NCBI GenBank assembly: GCA_904419955.1
Contig: CAJFTO010000004.1
Coordinates: 1-64,000 of the forward strand
DNA length: 64,000 nucleotides
Source of the DNA: Candidatus Roslinia caecavium
GTDB taxonomy: Bacteria > Bacillota > Clostridia > Monoglobales > Monoglobaceae
Direction: 5' to 3'
In this document: positions 9,034 to 17,170 of the stretch, in pieces
Layout of the letters: each line of letters begins with the position of its first letter
Numbering within the stretch: position 1 is the first letter of the stretch
Notes under the pieces: generated by a model
What the model saw: only the letters and a program-made list of their open reading frames with translations
Database searches by the model: none
Told to the model about the DNA's origin: nothing
Program-made: the position numbers and the translations under genes

Positions 9034-9381
9034 TTATTTCGACGCTTGGATCTTATATCTTAAATAATCCAAACGGTCTAATTGTTTCTGCTTGAAATGT
9101 ATCTCGTCGAGAGCCGTTCCGCGTTTTTTATTGAGCATATCCATACGCTCGTCCTCGGTGTTTTCGCCTTGCGTCAAAAGTCTCATATATATTTCCACCT
9201 CTTCGTTGGTGAATCCTATATCGTGCAGAGTCATTATCATACTGAGACGCTCGAGATCGCCGTCGTCGTATTGCCATGAGCCCATGACTTTTTTGACTTC
9301 TCCGCATAATCCCCAACTCTCGTATTCCCTTAAGATCTCGATCGGGATATTATACTGCTCGCTCGCTTCGTAAATAGTCAT
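9034..9381 (-). CDS. MerR-family regulator
   Basis: 115 residues. The N-terminal winged helix-turn-helix is recognisable (MTIYEASEQYNIPIEILREYESWGL, WQYDDGDLERLSMIMTLHDIGFTNEEVEIYMRL), followed by a dimerisation helix (about 80-112). There is no C-terminal sensor domain or cysteine pair, so a direct ligand is not evident. It is the first gene of the redox operon, with two AGGAGAAC-type ribosome sites in tandem before its ATG. It probably controls its own operon. Confidence 0.85.
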   Translation of the reverse strand: MTIYEASEQYNIPIEILREYESWGLCGEVKKVMGSWQYDDGDLERLSMIMTLHDIGFTNEEVEIYMRLLTQGENTEDERMDMLNKKRGTALDEIHFKQKQLDRLDYLRYKIQASK

Positions 9382-9411
9382 ATGTTCTCCTTTGTTCTCC
9401 TTTCATGATCA

Positions 9412-9448
9412 TAAAAAAATAGAGGCGTTTTTCTTATTACGCCTCTAT
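9412..9448 (-). terminator. Terminator after the LysR gene
   Basis: On the minus strand ATAGAGGCG pairs with CGCCTCTAT around a 12-nt loop and is followed by seven Ts. The promoter of the downstream redox operon overlaps its 5' half. Confidence 0.8.
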
Positions 9449-9475
9449 TGTAATACCAATATATGATAATGTCTA
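9447..9475 (-). promoter_or_regulatory. Redox-operon promoter
   Basis: TAGACA (9475-9470) and TACAAT (9452-9447) on the minus strand are spaced by 17 bp. Initiation would fall inside the LysR terminator hairpin and so use only its second arm, leaving the new transcript unterminated. Confidence 0.5.
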
Positions 9476-9479
9476 ATAC

Positions 9480-10370
9480 TTATAATTTATAATTAGATAT
9501 GCTTTTTGAGTATTGTTTTGCAAATTCAATAAACGCGGCGGTCGCCGGGGAAAAGATCTGTTCCTTTTTCCATGCCAGCGCAGTACCCGCCTCTACAGTC
9601 GGAGAGAGAGGAATAAAGCGGAGATCTTTGTACTCGCTGTTTAGCTTTATACACATCAAAACGCCGATGTCGTTTTCGACCATCATGGCCCCGTTGTATT
9701 GAAGATTTACGGCCGCGACCGTGTTCATCTGCGAAGCGTATTCGCCGAACCATTTTTCGATAAAGCTCTTTATAAAATCGCCCGAGGGTATTATCAGCGG
9801 ATAGCCGATCAGTTCGTCCGGGCGAATAGATTCTTTGCCGGCCAACTCGGAGTCTTTCTTTACCATGATCCCCCACTTCTCTTTCTGAGAAGTACTGACG
9901 AAGTCATATTTTCTTATATCCACAGGTTCGTTGATAAGACCTATATCGAGGAGACCTCTTTCTATGTTGTCCTGTATATTGCCTGTGTTCCCGCTGTAGA
10001 TCTCGTATCTGACAAGAGGATATTTTTCTTTAAACGCCGCGATGAGCCGGGACAAAAAACGCGTCGATTGAAATTCGCCCGAACCTATGGCTATCTCCCC
10101 CGATAATGTCTCTTCTTTATTCATGAAATCCTTCTTGGTCTTATCGGCGAGAGAGATTATCTCCTGCGCGCGCCGCTTTAATATCATGCCGTCCTCGGTC
10201 AAGGATATGTTATGATTACTTCTAACAAATAGTTTAACGCCCAACTCTTCTTCGAGCTGAGCGATCTGCCTCGACAGCGTGGGCTGAGTCACGTGAAGAG
10301 TCTGAGCCGCTTTTGTTATATTTTCCTCTCTTGCGATCGCTAAAAAGTAATTTAAAACTCTAAGCTCCAA
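9480..10370 (-). CDS. LysR-family transcriptional regulator
   Basis: 296 residues. The N-terminal helix-turn-helix is clear (MELRVLNYFLAIAREENI, TKAAQTLHVTQPTLSRQIAQLEEELG). Residues about 90-290 form the periplasmic-binding-like effector domain (GEIAIGSGEF, LLDIGLINEP, GYPLIIPSGDFIKSF). The start is TTG at 10370 after AAGGGGGCGG; a very similar ribosome site and TTG start is used at 18245. The effector is not deducible. It has its own terminator but sits directly upstream of the MerR/flavin reductase operon in the same direction, so it may regulate that operon. Confidence 0.9.
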   Translation of the reverse strand: MELRVLNYFLAIAREENITKAAQTLHVTQPTLSRQIAQLEEELGVKLFVRSNHNISLTEDGMILKRRAQEIISLADKTKKDFMNKEETLSGEIAIGSGEFQSTRFLSRLIAAFKEKYPLVRYEIYSGNTGNIQDNIERGLLDIGLINEPVDIRKYDFVSTSQKEKWGIMVKKDSELAGKESIRPDELIGYPLIIPSGDFIKSFIEKWFGEYASQMNTVAAVNLQYNGAMMVENDIGVLMCIKLNSEYKDLRFIPLSPTVEAGTALAWKKEQIFSPATAAFIEFAKQYSKSISNYKL

Positions 10371-10497
10371 AATAGCCGCCCCCTTTTTCCGTATATTAAA
10401 ATTTTATCATTTAATCTATGCCTTGTCAACATAACACATGCTCAGAAATACGAGTTTGAGGTGTCGGTGGACGGATCAAAGAGGGGCGGTTTAAAGC

Positions 10498-11019
10498 TTA
10501 GGCAAGTAATATCGATAGAGCCATTCCGGTAAAGTCGGCGCACAGCGCGGCAAATACGGTATATCTAACGTTTTTAACGCCTACGCATCCAAAGTAGACG
10601 GCTATAGTGTAGAAGGTCGTCTCGGTCGAACCCATCATTATCGAGGCGATACGTCCTTGAAGCGAATCGGGGCCGAAATTTTCAAATATATCGGTCACCA
10701 TGGCCAGCGACGCGGAGCCGGAGACCGGTCTTAGCAGCGCGAGCGGGATCACATCGTTCGGAACGCCGAGCCTGTTTGTTACGGGCGAGATAAAGCTTGT
10801 CAGGATATCCAGCGCGCCGCTGGCTCTAAACATATTGATCGCCACCATCAGCCCGATCAGCGGAGCCATTATATCAAACGCGGTCTTTATGCCGGTCGCC
10901 GCGCCGTCTATAAAGGCGTCGTAGACCTCTACGCGTTTTGCGTAGCCGAATATCAGTATTAAAAATATCGTCAGAGGGACGACGAGGTTGGATATGTAGT
11001 TTAAAGTATCGCTTGACAT
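10498..11019 (-). CDS. spmB: Spore maturation protein B
   Basis: 173 residues, a multi-pass membrane protein of the nucleoside-recognition (Gate) fold. Recognisable blocks are IKTAFDIMAPLIGLMVAINMFRASGA, GVPNDVIPLALLRPVSGSASL and MGSTETTFYTIAVYFG. SpmA and SpmB act during forespore core dehydration in Bacillus and Clostridium. It follows spmA by 13 bp, the usual arrangement, and is good evidence that the host forms endospores. Confidence 0.92.
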   Translation of the reverse strand: MSSDTLNYISNLVVPLTIFLILIFGYAKRVEVYDAFIDGAATGIKTAFDIMAPLIGLMVAINMFRASGALDILTSFISPVTNRLGVPNDVIPLALLRPVSGSASLAMVTDIFENFGPDSLQGRIASIMMGSTETTFYTIAVYFGCVGVKNVRYTVFAALCADFTGMALSILLA

Positions 11020-11032
11020 AGGAACCGTCCTT

Positions 11033-11635
11033 TTAAAGATTTCGATCCGCCTTAGCTTTGCGTCCGTATTTTTCGCACAGCTTAGCGACGGTTATCCCGA
11101 CCGTGAGCGCGCATATCTCGGCGATCCAGACGTATGGGATTATGGCCGCTGGCTCCGTCGAACCGTAAGTTTGACGCAGAGATATGACCGTGGTGGGGAG
11201 TAACTGTATAGAGGCGGTGTTGAGTACGATAAACAGACACATCGCGTTTGATGCGAACTTGGACTTATTATTAAGCTCGTGCAGTTTGACCGTGGCGTCT
11301 ATGCCGAGCGGCGTCGCGGCGTTGCCCATTCCGAGGAGATTCGCGGTTATATTCATGATCATCGAGTGCATCGCGTCCGAGTCTCTGCCTACGCCTTTAA
11401 ATAGTTTGGAGAGCAGAGGCTTAAGCGGTTTAGAGATAATTTTAACGAGACCGCCTTTTTCAGCGATACGCATAAGCCCCGTCCAAAACGCCATTATCGC
11501 AAGTAGGGATATGCAAAGGCCCACCGCCGAACCGGCGCCCTCCAAAGCCGCGGCCGCGGTCTCGCTCAGCCGTCCGGTAAAGAAGCCGGCGATAAGCGAT
11601 ACGATTATCATGCCGCCCCAGATATAGTTCAGCAT
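11033..11635 (-). CDS. spmA: Spore maturation protein A
   Basis: 200 residues with about five membrane segments. Diagnostic blocks are MLNYIWGGMIIVSLIAGFFTGR, SMIMNITANLLGMGNAATPLGI and MCLFIVLNTASIQLLPTTVISLR. It works with SpmB in spore core dehydration. GGGGTGAT precedes the ATG. Upstream on the minus strand is CATAATTA (11675-11668), which resembles a sigma-E type -10 element; this fits the known sigma-E control of spmA in Bacillus but is only a weak match. Confidence 0.93.
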   Translation of the reverse strand: MLNYIWGGMIIVSLIAGFFTGRLSETAAAALEGAGSAVGLCISLLAIMAFWTGLMRIAEKGGLVKIISKPLKPLLSKLFKGVGRDSDAMHSMIMNITANLLGMGNAATPLGIDATVKLHELNNKSKFASNAMCLFIVLNTASIQLLPTTVISLRQTYGSTEPAAIIPYVWIAEICALTVGITVAKLCEKYGRKAKADRNL

Positions 11636-11804
11636 TTTATCACCCCCGTTTTTACGTTCGTATTAAATAATTATGCCGCCAAACTCATATCTATCCCAAA
11701 AACGTCGGATCCGATTAGAAAATTTGGAGCAAAAAACTTGTCGCGTCGGTAAAATTGACAAAATAACAGAAAGAGCGGTTTTAGGTTTTGTTAATAAAAA
11801 AGTG

Positions 11805-11834
11805 TTGACAAAAAAAGCGTAGTTATGATATACT
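11805..11834 (+). promoter_or_regulatory. Promoter of glutamate synthase operon
   Basis: TTGACA (11805-11810) and TATACT (11829-11834) are separated by 18 bp. The predicted transcription start is near 11841, giving a leader of about 160 nt that carries the attenuator below. Confidence 0.8.
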
Positions 11835-11852
11835 AAGCAAAGCACAATAAAT

Positions 11853-11902
11853 CGAACAAAGGCGTTCGTCAGACTTATTATGGTTTGGCGTACGCCTTTT
11901 TT
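11853..11902 (+). promoter_or_regulatory. Attenuator: ANTAR-type hexaloop hairpin overlapping a terminator
   Basis: CGAAC (11853-11857) pairs with GTTCG (11864-11868) around the hexaloop AAAGGC, which has A at position 1 and G at position 4 as ANTAR targets require. The loop and second arm are also the 5' arm of a terminator: AAAGGCGTTCGTC (11858-11870) pairs with GGCGTACGCCTTT (11887-11899) before a run of six Ts. The two structures exclude each other. ANTAR sites normally have two such hairpins. The only neighbouring stem (CAGAC/GTTTG, 11870-11888) lacks the A1/G4 loop, and only about 12 nt lie upstream. Confidence 0.6.
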
Positions 11903-12000
11903 CTGTATAAAAACGGTTTTGACTGCTGATAAAGAATGCATAGCCGCTTGAGTTTCTGCGTATCGATCGGTTATGCGAGCTAAAAAAAGGAGGAAGACCA

Positions 12001-13113
12001 ATGCTTTACAAAGAAGGAGAAAACGGGAACAGAATACCTTCGGGGTGCGCAATATCGGGAATATTCTCAAAGAGCGGAAAAAGGATAAACGGCGAGGATA
12101 TAATCAAGTCGATTTCGGTAATGCACGACCGTTCCAACGGCCTCGGCGGCGGCTTCGCCGGTTACGGTATCTATCCTGAGTATAAGCGCCAGTACGCTTT
12201 CCATGTTTTTTACGACAGCAACGATGCGAAGGAGGTCTGCGAGAGGTATCTCGACCGCCATTTCGACGTGATCAACCTGTCTAAAATACCTATCACAAGG
12301 ATACCCGAGATCAAAGACGAGCCGCTTATTTGGAGATATTTCGTGGATCCGCTGCCGACAAAGTTGGCGGCGTCTCAGCTCGACGAGAAAGAATACGTGG
12401 TTCGCTGCGTGAATAAGATAAATACTCAGCTCGACGGCTGCTATGTCTTTTCGTGCGGAAAGAATATGGGCGTATTCAAGGCCGTAGGTTATCCGGAGGA
12501 CGTGGGCAGGTTCTACCGTCTCAACGAATACGAGGGTTACTGCTGGACGGCGCACGGACGTTATCCTACGAATACCCCGGGCTGGTGGGGCGGAGCGCAT
12601 CCGTTCGCAATGCTCGACTATTCTATAGTTCATAACGGAGAGATATCTTCGTATGACGCAAATCGCAGATTTATTGAAATGTACGGATACAAGTGCAGTC
12701 TTTTGACAGACACAGAGGTCATTACATATATCACCGACTACTTGCTGCGCAAGCAGGGACTTACGCTCGAGGAGATGGCGAGCGTGGTCGCGGCGCCGTT
12801 CTGGTCGACGATCGAACATATGGAGGAGCCGAAACGTTCGAGATTGTTGTATCTCAGAAACACGTTCGCAAGCCTTTTGATCACAGGACCGTTCTCTATC
12901 CTGCTCGGTTTTACCGGCGGTATGATGGCCCTCAACGACAGGCTTAAGCTCCGCTCGATGGTGGTCGGAGAGAAATCCGATATGGTATATATCGCGAGCG
13001 AGGAATGCGCTATACGCGTAGTACAGCCCGATTTGGACAAGATATGGGCGCCCCGCGGCGGCGAGCCGGTCATCGTCAAACTTAACGAAGAAGCTATGGG
13101 AGGTATAATGTAA
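12001..13113 (+). CDS. Glutamate synthase, glutamine amidotransferase subunit
   Basis: 370 residues, a class-II (Ntn) glutamine amidotransferase domain as a separate protein. The expected N-terminal nucleophile is Cys16 in SGCAISGIF, implying removal of a 15-residue propeptide. Other blocks are AHGRYPTNTPGWWGGAHPF and YSIVHNGEISSYDANRRF, which bind glutamine, and LLTDTEVITY. It releases ammonia from glutamine for the synthase subunit. AGGAGG precedes the ATG. Its stop overlaps the next start (TAATG), so translation is coupled. This stand-alone form belongs to the split, archaeal-type glutamate synthase. Confidence 0.9.
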   Translation: MLYKEGENGNRIPSGCAISGIFSKSGKRINGEDIIKSISVMHDRSNGLGGGFAGYGIYPEYKRQYAFHVFYDSNDAKEVCERYLDRHFDVINLSKIPITRIPEIKDEPLIWRYFVDPLPTKLAASQLDEKEYVVRCVNKINTQLDGCYVFSCGKNMGVFKAVGYPEDVGRFYRLNEYEGYCWTAHGRYPTNTPGWWGGAHPFAMLDYSIVHNGEISSYDANRRFIEMYGYKCSLLTDTEVITYITDYLLRKQGLTLEEMASVVAAPFWSTIEHMEEPKRSRLLYLRNTFASLLITGPFSILLGFTGGMMALNDRLKLRSMVVGEKSDMVYIASEECAIRVVQPDLDKIWAPRGGEPVIVKLNEEAMGGIM

Positions 13114-14618
13114 TGGTACGTGATTATTTATATCCTGAATACGAAGTCGTGCGCGACAGGGATAAGTGCATAGCCTGCCGCGTCTGCGAGCGCCAGTGCG
13201 CCAACGAGGTTCATCGTTACGACGAGGAGCTCGAGAAGATGACGGCGGACAGCTCAAAGTGCGTGAACTGCCACAGATGCGTATGCCTATGTCCGACGCA
13301 CGCGCTTAAAATAGTTAAATCCGACCATACGTTTAAGGTCAACGCAAACTGGACGAACGAGGCTATCTCCGACGTGATCCGCCAGGCGGGAACCGGAGCG
13401 ACTCTTCTCGCGTCGATGGGAAATCCGCAGGAGTATCCGGTATATTGGGATAAGATGCTGATAAACGCGTCCCAGGTCACCAATCCCTCTATAGATCCTT
13501 TGAGAGAGCCTATGGAGACCAGAACATATCTGGGCAAAAAGCCGCACAAAATCGAGCGCGATAAAAAGGGAGATATAGTCCCCAACACTCCGCCGAGGAT
13601 CGAGCTTTCGACTCCGATCATGTTTTCGGCTATGTCCTACGGTTCGATCAGCTACAACGCTCACGCGTCTCTCGCAAGAGCGGCTCAGGAGCTTGGAATA
13701 CTGTACAACACCGGCGAGGGCGGACTGCATAAAGACTTTTATAAATACGGACCAAATACGATAGTTCAGGTCGCGTCCGGACGTTTCGGCGTGTACGAAG
13801 ACTATTTGAACGCCGGAGCGGCTATAGAGATAAAAATGGGTCAGGGCGCGAAGCCCGGTATAGGCGGACATCTGCCCGGAGCGAAGATCGTCGGCGACAT
13901 TTCGAGAACGAGAATGATCCCGGAGGGAACAGACGCGATATCCCCGGCGCCCCATCACGATATATATTCGATCGAGGACTTAAGACAGCTTGTGTTCTCT
14001 CTTAAAGAGGCCTGCGACTATAAGAAGCCGGTCATCGTCAAGATCGCGGCCGTACATAACGTCGCGGCGATCGCGAGCGGTATAGCGAGAAGCGGCGCGG
14101 ACATAATAGCGATAGACGGATACCGCGGCGGAACCGGCGCGGCTCCGAAGCGTATCAGAGACAATGTCGGTATCCCGATAGAGCTTGCGCTCGCGAGCGT
14201 AGATCAGAGACTGCGCGACGAGGGTATACGCGGCGACGTATCGGTCGTAGTAGGAGGAAGCATAAGAAATAGCGCGGATATAGTAAAGGCGATAGCTCTC
14301 GGAGCGGACGCGGTGTACATCGCGACAAGCGCGCTGCTTGCGCTCGGCTGTCACCTTTGCAGAAGCTGTCAGGCCGGTAAGTGTAACTGGGGAATCGCGA
14401 CGCAGGTACCGGAGCTGGTAAGAAGACTCAACCCGGACGACGGCGCCGAGAGACTGGTCAATCTTGTAAACGCGTGGACGCATGAAATAAAGGAAATGAT
14501 GGGCGGTATGGGTATAAACTCTATCGAGGCTTTAAGAGGCAACCGCCTGATGCTTAGAGGAATAGGTCTTAACGAGAAAGAGCTTGAGATATTGGGCATC
14601 AAACATGCCGGCGAATAG
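13113..14618 (+). CDS. Glutamate synthase, FMN-binding synthase subunit with ferredoxin domain
   Basis: 501 residues. Two 4Fe-4S motifs lie near the N-terminus (CIACRVCERQC about residue 20 and CVNCHRCVCLC about residue 50). The FMN-binding glutamate synthase barrel follows (IMFSAMSYGSISYNAHASLA, NTGEGG, GQGAKPGIGGHLPG, YRGGTGAAPK, VGGSIRNSADIVKAIALGAD). CHLCRSCQAGKC near residue 410 supplies the 3Fe-4S cluster. It reductively aminates 2-oxoglutarate to glutamate. It is the catalytic core of the operon, and its electrons are probably supplied by the downstream ferredoxin and oxidoreductase subunits. Confidence 0.93.
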   Translation: MVRDYLYPEYEVVRDRDKCIACRVCERQCANEVHRYDEELEKMTADSSKCVNCHRCVCLCPTHALKIVKSDHTFKVNANWTNEAISDVIRQAGTGATLLASMGNPQEYPVYWDKMLINASQVTNPSIDPLREPMETRTYLGKKPHKIERDKKGDIVPNTPPRIELSTPIMFSAMSYGSISYNAHASLARAAQELGILYNTGEGGLHKDFYKYGPNTIVQVASGRFGVYEDYLNAGAAIEIKMGQGAKPGIGGHLPGAKIVGDISRTRMIPEGTDAISPAPHHDIYSIEDLRQLVFSLKEACDYKKPVIVKIAAVHNVAAIASGIARSGADIIAIDGYRGGTGAAPKRIRDNVGIPIELALASVDQRLRDEGIRGDVSVVVGGSIRNSADIVKAIALGADAVYIATSALLALGCHLCRSCQAGKCNWGIATQVPELVRRLNPDDGAERLVNLVNAWTHEIKEMMGGMGINSIEALRGNRLMLRGIGLNEKELEILGIKHAGE

Positions 14619-14630
14619 GAGGTTGTCATT

Positions 14631-15071
14631 ATGAAACGAGTTTATGCTAAGGAAGAATGGTGCCTGGGCTGCCACCTGTGCGAATATCAATGCGCTTTTG
14701 CCAACTCAGGACTTAAAAATATGGTTTACGCCCTTAAAGGAAAGAAGATAAATCCGAGAATACAGGTAGAGGGCGACAATAAGATAAGCCTCGCGGTGCA
14801 GTGTCGCCACTGCGACGAGCCGCTGTGCGTATACGGCTGTATATCCGGCGCGCTGTCCAAGGACGAGAACGGAACCGTAGTGATCGATACCGAAAAATGC
14901 GTGGGCTGCTTTACATGTATACTATCGTGTCCGTACGGCGCTATCATGCCGTCGGACGACCATAAGGCGGTTCAGAAATGTCAGCTCTGCCTTAACAACT
15001 CCGTAGGCGAACCCGCCTGCGTAAAGGGCTGTCCGAACCGAGCTTTGGTCTATGAAGAAATACCCGACTAA
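14631..15071 (+). CDS. 4Fe-4S ferredoxin subunit of glutamate synthase
   Basis: 146 residues with four cysteine clusters: CLGCHLCEYQC, CRHCDEPLCVYGC, CVGCFTCILSC and CQLCLNN/CVKGC. This is the pattern of polyferredoxin subunits of the DMSO-reductase/HycB type that carry four 4Fe-4S clusters. It lies 12 bp after the synthase gene and 51 bp before the flavoprotein gene, so it should pass electrons from the NAD(P)H-oxidising subunit to the synthase. Confidence 0.88.
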   Translation: MKRVYAKEEWCLGCHLCEYQCAFANSGLKNMVYALKGKKINPRIQVEGDNKISLAVQCRHCDEPLCVYGCISGALSKDENGTVVIDTEKCVGCFTCILSCPYGAIMPSDDHKAVQKCQLCLNNSVGEPACVKGCPNRALVYEEIPD

Positions 15072-15122
15072 AAGTCGACTGCAAAAAGATACGAAGATTG
15101 TAATACTGAAAGGGTGACAGAA

Positions 15123-16364
15123 GTGAATTATGATTATTTGATTATAGGCAACTCAACCGCGGCCGTAGGCTGTATTGAGGGGATCCGCGCAGTCGACGAT
15201 CAGGGGAGCGTCTGCGTAGTGACGGACGAGAACTACAGAGTGTATGGAAGACCGCTTATATCATACATACTCTGGGGAAAGACTACCGAGGAAAAAGCGC
15301 TCGAATACAGACCGGCGGATTTTTATGAGAAAAATAACGTAGAGTTGATTTTAGGCGTTAAGGCTACCAAGATAGATCCCAAGAAGAAGACGGTAGCGCT
15401 GTCAAACGGAGAGACGATCGGATATTCCAGACTGCTTTGCGCTACTGGATCGAGACCGTTCGTTCCGCCGATGGGAGGGCTGGAGACCGTCGAGAAGAAA
15501 TTCAACTTTATGACGATGGACGACGCCAAGGCGCTGGACGAAGCCGTGACAGAGGACAGCAGAGTCCTCATAATCGGAGCGGGGCTTATAGGCTTAAAAT
15601 GCGCCGAGGGGATAAGCGGAAAGACAAGAAATATCAAGGTAGTCGATCTCGCGGACAGAATACTTCCGAGTATTTTGGATAAAAAAGGCTCGGAGATAGT
15701 TCAAAAATATATAGAAGAGCAGGGCGTTGAGTTTTACTTAAACAACAGCGCGGCCAAACTCGAAAACGGAAAGGCCACGCTTAAAAACGGCGAGGAAATA
15801 GAGTTCGACGTTTTGGTCGTAGCGGTCGGCGTAAGAGCGAATACCGAACTGGTCGCAGAGGCCGGAGGGGAGGTAAACCGCGGCATAGTGACCGACCTGA
15901 GATGCGAGACCACGCTCAAAGACGTATACGCCGCGGGCGACTGCGCCGAGAGCTACGATATAACGACGGATACGAGCAGAGTTTTGGCGCTGCTTCCCAA
16001 CGCGTATAAGCAGGGCTACGCGGCCGGAGTGAATATGGCGGGCGGAGATAAGCCGTACGACGACGCTATGCCGATGAACGCTATAGGATTCTTCGGACTG
16101 CATGTCATAACCGCCGGAAGTTACGACGGCGAAGAGGTCGTATCGGGCGAAGGGAACGTATACAAGAAACTGGTGATAAAGGACAACAAGCTCGTGGGAT
16201 ATATAATGATCGGCGATATTTTAAGAGCCGGAATATATACGAGACTGATACGCGAGCAGATTCCGCTGGACGAGGTGGATTACGAGCTTATGCTGAGCCG
16301 CCCCGCCGAGATGATATTCCCTAAAGCCGTAAGAGCTAATGACGTAGGAGGCGCTAAGTTATGA
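15123..16364 (+). CDS. NAD(P)/FAD-dependent oxidoreductase of the glutamate synthase operon
   Basis: 413 residues from the GTG at 15123, chosen because the ribosome site GAAAGG ends about ten bases before it; an upstream GTG at 15114 is too close. An FAD-binding motif is at the N-terminus (YLIIGNSTAAVG). The central NAD(P)H site is VLIIGAGLIGLKCAEG, and DVYAAGDCAES is the second FAD motif. The family is the pyridine nucleotide-disulphide oxidoreductases, of the rubredoxin/nitrite reductase type without a redox disulphide. It likely oxidises NAD(P)H for the synthase. Its stop overlaps the start of the last gene (ATGA). Confidence 0.88.
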   Translation: MNYDYLIIGNSTAAVGCIEGIRAVDDQGSVCVVTDENYRVYGRPLISYILWGKTTEEKALEYRPADFYEKNNVELILGVKATKIDPKKKTVALSNGETIGYSRLLCATGSRPFVPPMGGLETVEKKFNFMTMDDAKALDEAVTEDSRVLIIGAGLIGLKCAEGISGKTRNIKVVDLADRILPSILDKKGSEIVQKYIEEQGVEFYLNNSAAKLENGKATLKNGEEIEFDVLVVAVGVRANTELVAEAGGEVNRGIVTDLRCETTLKDVYAAGDCAESYDITTDTSRVLALLPNAYKQGYAAGVNMAGGDKPYDDAMPMNAIGFFGLHVITAGSYDGEEVVSGEGNVYKKLVIKDNKLVGYIMIGDILRAGIYTRLIREQIPLDEVDYELMLSRPAEMIFPKAVRANDVGGAKL

Positions 16365-17086
16365 TAGTTAATGCAGGACTTACTTATTATGATAAGATAA
16401 ACAAAAAGATCCGCACCTCGGGAGACAGAAAGATAACCGTGAACAACTGCCTCGGGCAGAGATATATAGGAGCGGGTCTTAACGGAAAAGAGATCGTTAT
16501 AAACGGAACGCCCGGGAACGCGCTCGGCGCATACTTAAACGGCGCGACGCTTAGGGTCTACGGAAACGCTCAGGACGCTACGGGCGATACGATGAACGGC
16601 GGCGTGATATACATCCACGGTTCGGCTGGCGACGCCACTGGCTACGCGATGCGCGGCGGACGCATATACGTCGAAGGCGATTCAGGCTACAGAGCCGGTA
16701 TACACATGAAGGCGTATAAGGAAAAGATGCCCGTGCTCGTAATAGGCGGCAAAGCTGGAAGCTTTTTGGGCGAATATCAGGCGGGCGGATATATAATCGT
16801 CTTAGGGATCGGCTACGAGGATAAGGACTGCGTGGTCGAGAGATTCTGCGGCACCGGAATGCACGGCGGTAAGATATTTTTAAGATGCAACAAGCTGCCG
16901 TTCGATATCCCGAAGCAGGTCACCGCCAGAAAGGCGACGGCTCAGGATCTGGACGAGATAGAGAAGTACGTAGAAGAATTTGCAGACGAGTTCGAAAAGG
17001 ATAAGAATACGATAATGAAGAATAATTTCTACGTCCTTGAAGCGGACACCAAAAATCCGTATAAGCAGATATATACTCATTGCTAA
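16361..17086 (+). CDS. Glutamate synthase GXGXG (C-terminal beta-helix) subunit
   Basis: 241 residues. It has the repeated G-x-x-G-x-x-x-G pattern of the beta-helix that forms the C-terminal domain of large glutamate synthases: IGAGLNGKEIVINGTPGN, GAYLNGATLRVYGNAQDATG, GGVIYIHGSAGDATGYAMRGG and CGTGMHGGKIFLR. A further C-terminal helix region (about 200-230) is acidic. It has a structural role in the enzyme complex. It completes the order amidotransferase, synthase, ferredoxin, flavoprotein, GXGXG, and is followed by a strong terminator. Confidence 0.92.
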   Translation: MIVNAGLTYYDKINKKIRTSGDRKITVNNCLGQRYIGAGLNGKEIVINGTPGNALGAYLNGATLRVYGNAQDATGDTMNGGVIYIHGSAGDATGYAMRGGRIYVEGDSGYRAGIHMKAYKEKMPVLVIGGKAGSFLGEYQAGGYIIVLGIGYEDKDCVVERFCGTGMHGGKIFLRCNKLPFDIPKQVTARKATAQDLDEIEKYVEEFADEFEKDKNTIMKNNFYVLEADTKNPYKQIYTHC

Positions 17087-17102
17087 TAAACGGATAGTTA
17101 AG

Positions 17103-17137
17103 TGGCGGTGCGGCTTTTTAGCCGCACCGCCGTTTTC
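17103..17137 (+). terminator. Terminator of the glutamate synthase operon
   Basis: GGCGGTGCGGC (17104-17114) pairs with GCCGCACCGCC (17121-17131), followed by GTTTTC. It may also serve the convergent operon on the minus strand, which shows no other terminator. Confidence 0.85.
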
Positions 17138-17170
17138 TATTTTGAGAGATAAGATGAATGAAGGCTTTTA

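Noticed and set aside
11870-11888. Second ANTAR hairpin in the glutamate synthase leader
   Set aside because: The CAGAC/GTTTG stem has a loop without A at position 1 and G at position 4.
12067-13257. Long minus-strand frame of 396 codons
   Set aside because: It is antisense to the glutamate synthase amidotransferase gene, whose motifs and coupled start are clear; composition is that of a shadow frame.
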